From Waddlia chondrophila WSU 86-1044 (GTDB lineage Bacteria; Chlamydiota; Chlamydiia; Chlamydiales; Waddliaceae): a stretch of DNA of 64,000 nt. Position 1 is the first letter of the stretch. Each line of letters begins with the position of its first letter. Under the pieces are notes generated by a model. That model did no database searches and had not been told where the DNA came from. It saw nothing but the letters and a program-made list of their open reading frames with translations. Shown here in pieces: positions 26,926-33,826 of the stretch. The translations under genes were made by a program, and so were the position numbers. The DNA lies in NCBI RefSeq assembly GCF_000092785.1, contig NC_014225.1, forward strand, positions 695,340-759,339, written 5' to 3'.

Positions 26926-28074
26926 TACCGTTTATTATTCGAAAATAAATTTGACATCTCCTAAAACTGCATCTTAGGGGGTGGCGGGAGCCCCCATTGC
27001 TCGGAATCTATCTCCAACTCGAGATCTAAAACAACTCCCTAAAGTGCTCCCAGGATCTAGACCCGATAAAGTACGGAAAAACCCAAAAATTGCTTGACGG
27101 AACTCATAGAAATCCGAGTAGTACGTATTATAAACCACTGTTTCTTTCATCCACTTCCACAGTCGTTCGATTGGGTTCAAGTTTGGGCTATAGGGAGGGA
27201 GAAAGTGGAGTTGAATTTTAGAATTTTTTAGATATTTTGTAACCTCCCGGTTCCGATAATATGGGGCATTATCACAGAAAACGTGTATCCGGGTTTTCCC
27301 TGAATAATGTTGTTCAAGAGACTGAAAAAAGCGGATAGTCGCATCAGCATTTAACGTTTTGTCCTCTTGAAGAAATACTTTGTAAGATAGGATATCAATG
27401 GAACCGGTCAAATTAAGTCTGGATCTACCTGTATTTGCAGGTATCAGTTTGTCTACACCTTTTTTAATCCATCCATATCCAAGTTGAACGTTGTGAGTAG
27501 GGTGAACACCGTCCGTGAAGCAAATCGTTTCATCACCAGGAAGATTTGCCTTGAATTTTGCATATGCGTCGATCCATTTCTGCTGTTCATCTTTGTCGGC
27601 TTTTCCTGGCACAAGCTTGGGTTTTTTGTAAGAAAATCCATGTCTTTTAAGCCAAGATGTCATTCCTGGTATCGAATAATGATGGCCAAATCTCACGTTC
27701 ACATATGCAACAATGCTGGTAACGTGGAGATAGGTGTATTCAAGCAAGTGCTTCTCGAGTTCACTGGATTCTGAATCAGAAAGCTTTTCCATGCTGCCGC
27801 CACCTTCAGGCCGTAATTTTTTATGGCTCTGATATTCTTTGATATGATTACGAATAGCACCCTCAGAGAGTAGCAGAGCTTCGGCAATCTCCGGAAAGGT
27901 CCACCCTTTATCGTAAAGCAGTATTGCCTTAATACGATCGCAAATACGTCGATCTCTTTCGAATCGATGTTGTGCCTGAAGTTGTTCTCTTTCTTGTTTT
28001 GTGAGAAATTGCATGCTAACAGCATGCTGGGAAGTCGATTTAGCAACAAGTAAAATTTTCATTCATGAACGGTA
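26926..28074 (-). mobile_element. IS630-family insertion sequence
   Basis: The imperfect terminal repeats share TACCGTT and AAAAT (26926 inward and, inverted, 28074 inward) and are flanked by TA at 26924-26925 and 28075-28076, the TA target duplication expected for IS630/Tc1 elements. The single transposase gene is on the minus strand. Confidence 0.8.
26974..28062 (-). CDS. IS630-family transposase
   Basis: 362 residues if ATG 28062 is used. A start at Met17 (MQFLTKQEREQL, 28014) is also plausible, and neither has a clear ribosome site. It has an N-terminal HTH (FPEIAEALLLSEGAIRNHI), then ICFTDGVHP (Asp), IHVFCDNAPYY (Asp) and PPYSPNLNPIERLWKWMK (Glu), the DDE set of IS630. The frame is intact, so it may be active. 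Confidence 0.93.
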   Translation of the reverse strand: MKILLVAKSTSQHAVSMQFLTKQEREQLQAQHRFERDRRICDRIKAILLYDKGWTFPEIAEALLLSEGAIRNHIKEYQSHKKLRPEGGGSMEKLSDSESSELEKHLLEYTYLHVTSIVAYVNVRFGHHYSIPGMTSWLKRHGFSYKKPKLVPGKADKDEQQKWIDAYAKFKANLPGDETICFTDGVHPTHNVQLGYGWIKKGVDKLIPANTGRSRLNLTGSIDILSYKVFLQEDKTLNADATIRFFQSLEQHYSGKTRIHVFCDNAPYYRNREVTKYLKNSKIQLHFLPPYSPNLNPIERLWKWMKETVVYNTYYSDFYEFRQAIFGFFRTLSGLDPGSTLGSCFRSRVGDRFRAMGAPATP

Positions 28075-28386
28075 TAAACAGCGATCAGTTACTCTTGAGC
28101 AGATTTGGACTATTTCCCATACGCCGTCAAATATTTTTCCAAAATGAAGTTGTAATTCATTGGAATAATTTTCAGCCATTTTTTTGAACTGAGTGCGCAT
28201 ATTATTGGTGGGAGATTCTGCCATTTTTAGATAAGACCTTTCTTAAGAAAAAAGCGATTATATCGATTAAAAATCTTCATTGTCAAAGAAAAAGTGTTTG
28301 TTAATAAATATTTAAAAACAAGTGTTGTTTGAAATTTTTTATCTTTTAGATCTCGATAAAACACTGTCTGTTCGAGGTAGGCAGAA

Positions 28387-28617
28387 TTATATCTTAGGTA
28401 AAAGTTCTTTTAGAGGGCACCCTAATGCCTTTGAAAGGGAACATAGGGAGGTCAAGGAAGGGTTTCTTTCCGCGCGCTCTATGCCTCCGATGTAATTAAC
28501 GTGGAAACCCGCTCTTTCAGCTAATTGTTCTTGAGTAAGGGGGATAGAGTGACGCATATTTCTCACTTTGGCAGCAAAATCAACAAGAATGGGATCCTTT
28601 TTTTTCTTTAACGTCAT
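28387..28617 (-). CDS. XRE-family HTH transcriptional repressor
   Basis: A 76-residue single-domain Cro/CI-type HTH: PILVDFAAKVRNMRHS, LTQEQLAERAGFHVNYIGGIE and SLSKALGCPLKELLP. The frame extends to 28758, but the upstream residues are not HTH-like, and ATG 28617 has an AAGG-type site. It is divergent from the RAMP-like operon, and the intergenic region has paired ACACGAT boxes over the opposite promoter. That is the usual arrangement for a master repressor of a mobile element. Confidence 0.85.
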   Translation of the reverse strand: MTLKKKKDPILVDFAAKVRNMRHSIPLTQEQLAERAGFHVNYIGGIERAERNPSLTSLCSLSKALGCPLKELLPKI

Positions 28618-28669
28618 ATCTTTTACCCTTAAATCGTCAAGGGTATCTCGATCGCTAAAGCAAATACAC

Positions 28670-28702
28670 ACACGATAGTGTTGAAAAAATACACGATGGT
28701 AG
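28670..28702. promoter_or_regulatory. paired operator-like boxes
   Basis: ACACGATAGTGTT (28670-28682) and ACACGATGGTAG (28691-28702) start 21 bp apart, two helical turns. They flank and overlap the -35 box of the rightward promoter. Likely sites for the divergent XRE protein. Confidence 0.4.
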
Positions 28703-28709
28703 TTATTAT
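28681..28709 (+). promoter_or_regulatory. promoter of the pentamer array / RAMP-like operon
   Basis: TTGAAA (28681-28686), 17-bp spacer, TATTAT (28704-28709). The predicted start near 28716 puts the whole GGYNN array inside the transcript leader. Confidence 0.5.
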
Positions 28710-28753
28710 CTACGATCCTGTCTTCAGCAGCCATGTTGAAGATAGATAAACCC

Positions 28754-28822
28754 GGCACGGTTCGGCGGGGTTCGGCACGGCTGCGCGAGGCGTGGTGTGG
28801 TGTGGCATAGGCATGGCAAGGA
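28754..28822 (+). repeat. GGYNN pentanucleotide array in the RAMP-gene leader
   Basis: About 13 consecutive 5-base units of the form GG, pyrimidine, two variable bases (GGCAC, GGTTC, GGCGG, GGTGT, GGCAT and others). Exceptions are one CGCGA unit (28784-28788) and one inserted A at 28809. The array ends GGCAAGGA followed by seven T, then the CAGGA ribosome site and ATG 28842. It is far more GC-rich than its surroundings and has no obvious hairpin. It is not coding in the frame of the downstream gene. Confidence 0.75.
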
Positions 28823-28841
28823 TTTTTTTACAGGAAAAAAT

Positions 28842-29432
28842 ATGGCGTTATTAAAGGCAAAAATATCAATTAAGGGTAAACGCCCTTTATTATTCCATCG
28901 TTTTTCGGTGGATTCGATTCCTCTTGAGCGCCAGGAGCGAACAGGAGTTGCAGGCAACAATCCAGAGGAATGGAAAAATACCGTTCTTAAAACACAAGAC
29001 AACCAGTTATATCTAGAGTCGTCATACATTTTTGGCTGTTTAAGAGATGGCGGTAAACACATTAAATCCGGGCGAGGCACGCTTCAAGCAAAAGTTGCTT
29101 CAACATTAGTGGTCCTGGAAGAAATTATTTTGTTAGATCAATATTTACCCTCTGAAGAATTGTTGACCCAAGATAAAACTCAACCAGTTTACCTTGATAT
29201 ACGAGGGGTAAAAAACCCAAATTCAAAAGGTAGTATGCATATCCGTTATCGGGTAGCAGCTGCCCCGGGGTGGAGCACATCATTTAGTATAGAGTGGGAA
29301 AATACTTTAATCTCTCGCAATGAGATGACGAGCATTTTAAATAGTGCCGGTTCCTTTGTTGGACTCGGAGATGGAAGAAGTATTGGATTTGGCCGGTTTG
29401 AAGTCACTAAATTCAAAGTTCAAACCCAGTGA
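28842..29432 (+). CDS. RAMP (Cas7-like) superfamily protein
   Basis: A 196-residue protein starting at ATG 28842 (CAGGA 8 bases upstream); an upstream GTG frame lies partly in the array and is rejected. Residues 8-21 (SIKGKRPLLFHRF) form a first strand. Residues 57-90 (YLESSYIFGCLRDGGKH, then KVASTLVV) recall the core of Cas7/RAMP folds. Residues 173-187 (VGLGDGRSIGFGRFE) form a glycine-rich loop like the RAMP signature. No cas1/cas2 or CRISPR array is present. RNA or ssDNA binding is inferred from the fold only. It is the first gene of a rightward operon with HNH, SPFH-like and DnaB-like genes. Confidence 0.5.
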   Translation: MALLKAKISIKGKRPLLFHRFSVDSIPLERQERTGVAGNNPEEWKNTVLKTQDNQLYLESSYIFGCLRDGGKHIKSGRGTLQAKVASTLVVLEEIILLDQYLPSEELLTQDKTQPVYLDIRGVKNPNSKGSMHIRYRVAAAPGWSTSFSIEWENTLISRNEMTSILNSAGSFVGLGDGRSIGFGRFEVTKFKVQTQ

Positions 29433-29459
29433 CAACTTTTCCGATAGAAGGTATAATCT

Positions 29460-29750
29460 ATGCCAAAAAAGCGGCAACCAAACGAAATCTGGCAAATTAC
29501 AAGGGTCAAGGTTCTAGAGCGCGATGAATATCGGTGTCAGAGGTGTTTGACTTCCCTTACAGTCAAAACCGCTCATATCGACCATATCATCTCGGGTAAA
29601 CGAGGTAGTAACCATCTGAGTAATTTGAGAGCTCTGTGCCGGCGTTGCCATGTTCTGCGCGCAGATAGTCGACATCGTGGAATGATAGCCTCCGCACTTC
29701 GTGACGGCATTATCGACGTTAATTGGAGAGACGAGGTTTGGGATAATTAA
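29460..29750 (+). CDS. HNH endonuclease
   Basis: A 96-residue nuclease with the complete zinc-stabilised HNH motif: CQRC (Cys26, Cys29), AHIDHI (His39, Asp41, His42), Asn55 and CRRCH (Cys60, Cys63, His64). Small phage HNH proteins nick DNA, often helping terminase. Here the terminase genes lie 2 kb away in the opposite orientation, and the close neighbour is the RAMP-like gene, 27 bases upstream. A GAAGG site precedes ATG 29460. Confidence 0.9.
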   Translation: MPKKRQPNEIWQITRVKVLERDEYRCQRCLTSLTVKTAHIDHIISGKRGSNHLSNLRALCRRCHVLRADSRHRGMIASALRDGIIDVNWRDEVWDN

Positions 29751-29767
29751 GGTATCAAGGTGATTTT

Positions 29768-30226
29768 ATGGACTTAGACAAAAAATATGAAGAAAGAGAG
29801 AAAGAAAGACAACTTCAAAAAATAATTGAAAAAAGGAAGTCTTTCAAAACTGTTGCCTACATATTAACCCTTCTCTTTATTGGGTTTGCATTTCTCCTGG
29901 GATTTTTGCCTATATATTCAGTTTGGGCTGAGCGTCTTTCGGGAGAAGCCGAGCTTGCAAGAGCAGAATCTAACAGACAGATTAGAATTCTTGAGGCTCG
30001 AGCTGAACAGGAAGCCGCAAAATCTCTAGCAGAAGCGGAAGTTATCAGAGCGGAAGGTGTAGCGAAAGCCAATAAGATAATCGGTGACTCTCTCGAAAAT
30101 AATGAAGGATACCTCAGATATCTTTGGATACAGGGCCTACAAACAAATCAACAGCAGGTTGTATATATTCCGACTGAAGCTAATCTTCCAATCTTAGAAG
30201 CAAACCGGATAAATAAGAATAATTAA
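29768..30226 (+). CDS. short SPFH/stomatin-like membrane protein
   Basis: 152 residues: charged N-terminus, one membrane helix (about 27-50), then a long Ala/Glu-rich coiled coil (ARAESNRQIRILEARAEQ and AKSLAEAEVIRAEG). The C-terminus has LWIQGLQTNQQQVVYIP, which matches the tail of band-7/HflC proteins. The globular SPFH domain itself is missing. Such shortened forms occur in phages; their role is unknown. AAGGTGA precedes the start, 17 bases after the HNH stop. Confidence 0.7.
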   Translation: MDLDKKYEEREKERQLQKIIEKRKSFKTVAYILTLLFIGFAFLLGFLPIYSVWAERLSGEAELARAESNRQIRILEARAEQEAAKSLAEAEVIRAEGVAKANKIIGDSLENNEGYLRYLWIQGLQTNQQQVVYIPTEANLPILEANRINKNN

Positions 30227-30247
30227 AATGGGAATAGAGAAAATATT

Positions 30248-31156
30248 ATGACAATTAGTTTATCCGACCTTTTAACAAAAGAGCCTCCTTTTTATAAAAG
30301 AGTAATCAAGAGAAAAAATCACTATGCTGAACATAATTCAGACATACCTTCCAGGTACAATGCAATTCCTACCGGATTTTCTGATATTGATCAACTGTGT
30401 GGTTTAGTTGAGCATGGTGTTAATGTAATTGCTTCCGTCCCAGCAATGGGAAAAACAGCTTTAAGCATTAATATTGCATTAAATATAGCAAGTTTAAAAA
30501 AGTCTGGCTTATTAAAAGATATCAACAAAATCAAATACTTCAATTTCGAATCAACAAAAGAACAGTTTATTTTAAGATTACTTTCTAACAAATCTGATAT
30601 TGAATCAGATAAGATAATAAAAGGAATTTTGGATAAAGATGAAATAATTGAGATCGAAAATGCAGTAGAGGATCTCCAAGCATTGGATTTTGAAGTTTTA
30701 CAAGAACTTCCTCGAAATGAAGAAGATGTTTTAGAATATTTGGATCAAACTTGTAACGAAGGAGATGTAATCTTTTTAGATTACCTCAATTTGATTGTTA
30801 ATAATATTAGATCTGAACCGTATACGAGCGGTGTTGACTTTATTAGACATTTAAAGCTATTGGCTATAAATAGAAAAGTTACTTTTGTAATATTAAGTCA
30901 ATTAAATAAAAAAGTCGATGAAAGGCCGGGGCACCGTCCTATGATGCAAGACCTTCCTTATGGAGTACTTTCAAATCATGCGGACCTCATCATGTTTCTT
31001 CTCAGAAGAGAATACTATGATCCAATGGACAAACCGGGAATGGCAGAGATCATAATCGGAAAAAACAGGAATGGGTGCTTGGGATGCGTTAATTTAGTTT
31101 TCCGAAAAGAAATTTCACAATTTTGCAACTACATCCCTATCAATACTTTCGAATGA
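30248..31156 (+). CDS. DnaB-like RecA-fold ATPase/helicase domain protein
   Basis: 302 residues corresponding to the C-terminal motor of replicative helicase DnaB without its primase-binding N-domain. It has TGFSDIDQL, Walker A ASVPAMGKTALS, Walker B VIFLDYLNLI, SQLNKKVDERP, and a C-terminal IIIGKNRNGCLG. It probably unwinds DNA for element replication. Chlamydial plasmids encode a DnaB-like protein (pGP1), a possible relative. The gene is strikingly AT-rich compared with the chromosome. Confidence 0.85.
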   Translation: MTISLSDLLTKEPPFYKRVIKRKNHYAEHNSDIPSRYNAIPTGFSDIDQLCGLVEHGVNVIASVPAMGKTALSINIALNIASLKKSGLLKDINKIKYFNFESTKEQFILRLLSNKSDIESDKIIKGILDKDEIIEIENAVEDLQALDFEVLQELPRNEEDVLEYLDQTCNEGDVIFLDYLNLIVNNIRSEPYTSGVDFIRHLKLLAINRKVTFVILSQLNKKVDERPGHRPMMQDLPYGVLSNHADLIMFLLRREYYDPMDKPGMAEIIIGKNRNGCLGCVNLVFRKEISQFCNYIPINTFE

Positions 31157-31270
31157 ATTAATATTTTTACTTTATGAATTTAATGAATTTTATATATTTA
31201 ATGGTTTCATTTCTAATATTAATTAGACTTTTCAGGGTATTGAAAAATAAATAATATTTAGTTTTTTTAT

Positions 31271-31711
31271 ATGAATTTTTTAATAATCAATTTATTATAT
31301 TTATTTATTCTAATTTGCGTTGCAATAGTTTTTTTTGTTCTCTCAAAGATATTTGCTGCGATTTATGGACTCGCTATGCTGCCATTTCTTGCGGTAGGCA
31401 ATCTCATTGACCGAGTTGAGTCGGAAAAAATTAGAGTTCCCCTTCTAGTTGGATTCAGCTCCATCTCTAAGATTTTGAGCTATTACTTCATTTGTATCTG
31501 GCCTGCGCTTGTGGTGTATTTATTCAGCACACCGAATATACCGAATTTTCTGACACTTCCTTGGTTAGGTGCTTGGTGTTGGTTTGGGGTAGCTATTACA
31601 GCCTTTTTGGTGGCAGGACTAATTGATTTAGTCACACTTTCTGCGTTTATCCTTTTTTGTTATAATCCTGTTTTAATCGAAAGGGTTTATAATTGGGTGC
31701 CATTCTTTTAG
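31271..31711 (+). CDS. integral membrane protein of unknown function
   Basis: 146 residues with about four hydrophobic segments (near 3-35, 60-85, 95-118 and 120-135). I recognise no family. It is the last plus-strand gene of the left half of the element and is convergent with the large terminase, 2 bases apart. Confidence 0.55.
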   Translation: MNFLIINLLYLFILICVAIVFFVLSKIFAAIYGLAMLPFLAVGNLIDRVESEKIRVPLLVGFSSISKILSYYFICIWPALVVYLFSTPNIPNFLTLPWLGAWCWFGVAITAFLVAGLIDLVTLSAFILFCYNPVLIERVYNWVPFF

Positions 31712-31713
31712 AA

Positions 31714-33213
31714 TCATAACCCATTGAGTTGATGCTCCCTTAGAACTTTCCATTGATCCGCCGTCAATCCTTTATCGCCAAGCTTGTTAAAACTTACCGC
31801 CAACATCCGAAAGGCATCCGCTCCATGGCTGGCGAAATTGTGGAGTGGACGGCTTGACCAGCAACCATGACGATCATTCCATTCTTTCTTGTAATTCTCG
31901 AGAGCTTTGATCCCTGATAAGCATTTGCCTTCATTGAACCAACAACGATTAAAAATATTACGCACGGCATCGATTCCTTCGATCAGATCAATCTTAGGGG
32001 CTATGGTGAAGGACACGCCATGATTGCGCGCCACCTCAACCCTTGAGAGCCCTGTGCTGTACTCGTGAACCGCTGCATCATGAGGGACAATATGTTTGCC
32101 ATAAACATAAGGCTTGCTCTTTACGATCTGAAGATAATGTGTAAGAGGCTCTCCGCTGTTTTCATAGTACTCAAGCAAATGGATCTCTTGCCCGCAGACT
32201 TGATACCACCAGATTGCCGTGGAGTCATTATACCCCAGATCCCACGCGGTATGAACAGGTACGTTGGCATCATAATAGACATTTCTAATACGCCCATGCT
32301 GCCGAGCTTCGACAATTTGCCGGCCATAATACAGGCCTTCATTGGACACCTCAAATGCTTCTTCAGGAGTGCTAGGAAACTCCCGCTTCATATCCTCACC
32401 CTGAGTCTCGGATCGCTTGATATACCATGCTTTTTGTTCCGGAGACAAGGAACGTCCCAGAATCCCCTCTAATCGGCTAAAATACCTCTGCATATGGGAC
32501 GGTAGCTCCAAGGTCTGAGAATCGATTTTGTACGCTTGATGCCCATGCCATGGGAAGAAATGAAACCGGAAGTCAAGGGAGGTTAATTTCTTCCCTGAGT
32601 CTTGAGCTGCCTGCGCTTCTTTGCACATCTCGTAAAAATATCCCTCTCGCCCCTCGGCAGTTGATTCAATGAAGATATATTGCCCCGGTGCAATTGCATT
32701 TAAAGACCCCGTGATGATCTCCCTGGCTTTTTCTGGATACTTGGCGCAGATCTTCCCAAACTCGCTGATATGAAGATATTGAAGGGTGCTAGAGCGCATG
32801 GAGGTCCCAACTCGCAAAGTTGACCCATTGCTCAATTGAAGCTCTCTTGCGTTATCTGTGTTAGCCCGGCGAAGGGATTTGATCTCTGGAGGCAAGTGGT
32901 CGTAAGCAAACTTCACTCGTCTGAAAAGTATCTCAGCATCTTCTCTGGTATGAGCAATAATGCCGGCATGTTGGTTGCTGTTGAAAAGACAACGATCCAA
33001 AAATAAAAGACCGATAAATGTGCTGATACCGAGCTGTCTTGCCTTCAAAATCAAGTTGCAGTACCACATCTCCTGATAGAGTTTTTCTTGCGCCCAGTTG
33101 GGTTTAAACAGTTTCAGTGATCCCGTCTTATCAATGATCCAATAAAGATGACTGAGCCTCCATACGGGATCGCTGAGAAGCTTTTCTGCCTCTTTAACAT
33201 CCTGGGTTGTCAT
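31714..33213 (-). CDS. phage terminase large subunit
   Basis: 499 residues. The packaging ATPase has a Walker A-like ILKARQLGISTF and Walker B YLHISEFGK. The RNaseH-like nuclease domain begins AWDLGYNDSTAIWW and ends HGADAFRM. Together these power DNA translocation and cut concatemers. It overlaps the small-subunit gene by 20 bases. Full length, no disruption. Confidence 0.9.
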   Translation of the reverse strand: MTTQDVKEAEKLLSDPVWRLSHLYWIIDKTGSLKLFKPNWAQEKLYQEMWYCNLILKARQLGISTFIGLLFLDRCLFNSNQHAGIIAHTREDAEILFRRVKFAYDHLPPEIKSLRRANTDNARELQLSNGSTLRVGTSMRSSTLQYLHISEFGKICAKYPEKAREIITGSLNAIAPGQYIFIESTAEGREGYFYEMCKEAQAAQDSGKKLTSLDFRFHFFPWHGHQAYKIDSQTLELPSHMQRYFSRLEGILGRSLSPEQKAWYIKRSETQGEDMKREFPSTPEEAFEVSNEGLYYGRQIVEARQHGRIRNVYYDANVPVHTAWDLGYNDSTAIWWYQVCGQEIHLLEYYENSGEPLTHYLQIVKSKPYVYGKHIVPHDAAVHEYSTGLSRVEVARNHGVSFTIAPKIDLIEGIDAVRNIFNRCWFNEGKCLSGIKALENYKKEWNDRHGCWSSRPLHNFASHGADAFRMLAVSFNKLGDKGLTADQWKVLREHQLNGL

Positions 33214-33625
33214 CCACTAAATCCTTGGTAGAGCCATCGATTTTATGCATGAGAAGCGTGAGCGGGTTTGAGACATCGCCGCTTAATTGCTGCTTGTCCG
33301 ACCAACTGGAAAGGTTGGCCATGGCAAACTTGGCGAAGTTGGCATTAAGTTTATTAAACAAGGCCCCCTCAACGATTTTACATTCCTGCCATTCCTTGGC
33401 GAACAAGTACGCTCGCTTGAAGACTTCGCTCTTTTTTGCAAACCTGGCTAACTCGTCAGGTGAGTAGCCTCGCTCCAAGGCAAAACGTTTAAAGTAGATA
33501 TTCCTGGGTTTGGAAAACCAGTGAACAAAAGCAATGGCTTCTTGTTCGATGAATTCATCGGTGTATTTACTTGGTGCTGGTCCGCTGTTCCCGACCGCAT
33601 ATTGATTTCCTTTTGGTGCTGGCAT
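33194..33625 (-). CDS. putative terminase small subunit
   Basis: 143 residues from ATG 33625, which has a near-perfect AAAGGAGG site; the frame extends to 33658. The start MPAPKGNQYAVGNSGPAPS is a common opening of terminase small subunits, followed by a helical DNA-binding region. Position immediately before and overlapping terL supports the call. Just upstream lies the TGTTCA iteron cluster, a possible pac site. Confidence 0.7.
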   Translation of the reverse strand: MPAPKGNQYAVGNSGPAPSKYTDEFIEQEAIAFVHWFSKPRNIYFKRFALERGYSPDELARFAKKSEVFKRAYLFAKEWQECKIVEGALFNKLNANFAKFAMANLSSWSDKQQLSGDVSNPLTLLMHKIDGSTKDLVDDNPGC

Positions 33626-33636
33626 AAAACCTCCTT

Positions 33637-33822
33637 TGTTCACGCACTTTTTAACCATTTTTCCCTTATGTTTATTTCTGAAAAAACCGTAAATATGTTA
33701 TTTACAATGACTTAAGATGTTTTGTTCAGGCGATGTTCATTTCAATGTTCAAGAAGGAGCAGGTTTGTTCATTTGTTCATTTATCTAAGAAATGAACAAA
33801 TGAACAACTCTACCACTGAACA
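33637..33822. repeat. TGTTCA iteron cluster with 18-bp palindromic core
   Basis: Nine TGTTCA/TGAACA hexamers occur in 186 bp (starting at 33637, 33723, 33734, 33746, 33766, 33774, 33793, 33801 and 33817). The centre is a perfect inverted repeat of 18-base arms (33765-33782 and 33790-33807). It lies between the primase-helicase and terminase genes and could be a replication origin, a pac site or a repressor array. Confidence 0.6.
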
Positions 33823-33826
33823 TCTG

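Larger units (their letters stand above)
26300..28224 (-). pseudogene. HEPN/DUF5677-like gene interrupted by IS630
   Basis: The N-terminal part starts at ATG 28224 (MAESPTNNMRTQFKKM) and runs to 28075. The C-terminal part continues from 26923 to the stop at 26300. Removing the IS630 element and one TA copy joins them in frame, giving 257 residues. The helical segment RNSLSDCCCC, then VHNNLRMILEDICCV and the LSKISHHS motif resemble DUF5677/HEPN-like proteins, a tentative match. Before the insertion it was the last element gene beside the left att site. A TTG at 26860 could still yield a 186-residue fragment. Confidence 0.65.

Noticed and set aside
28754-28822. CRISPR array
   Set aside because: Unit length is 5 bases with no long repeat or spacer, and no cas1/cas2/effector genes are nearby.
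29453-29458. TATAAT as a promoter for the HNH gene
   Set aside because: It lies 2 bases before the start codon, leaving no room for a leader, and no -35 box was seen.
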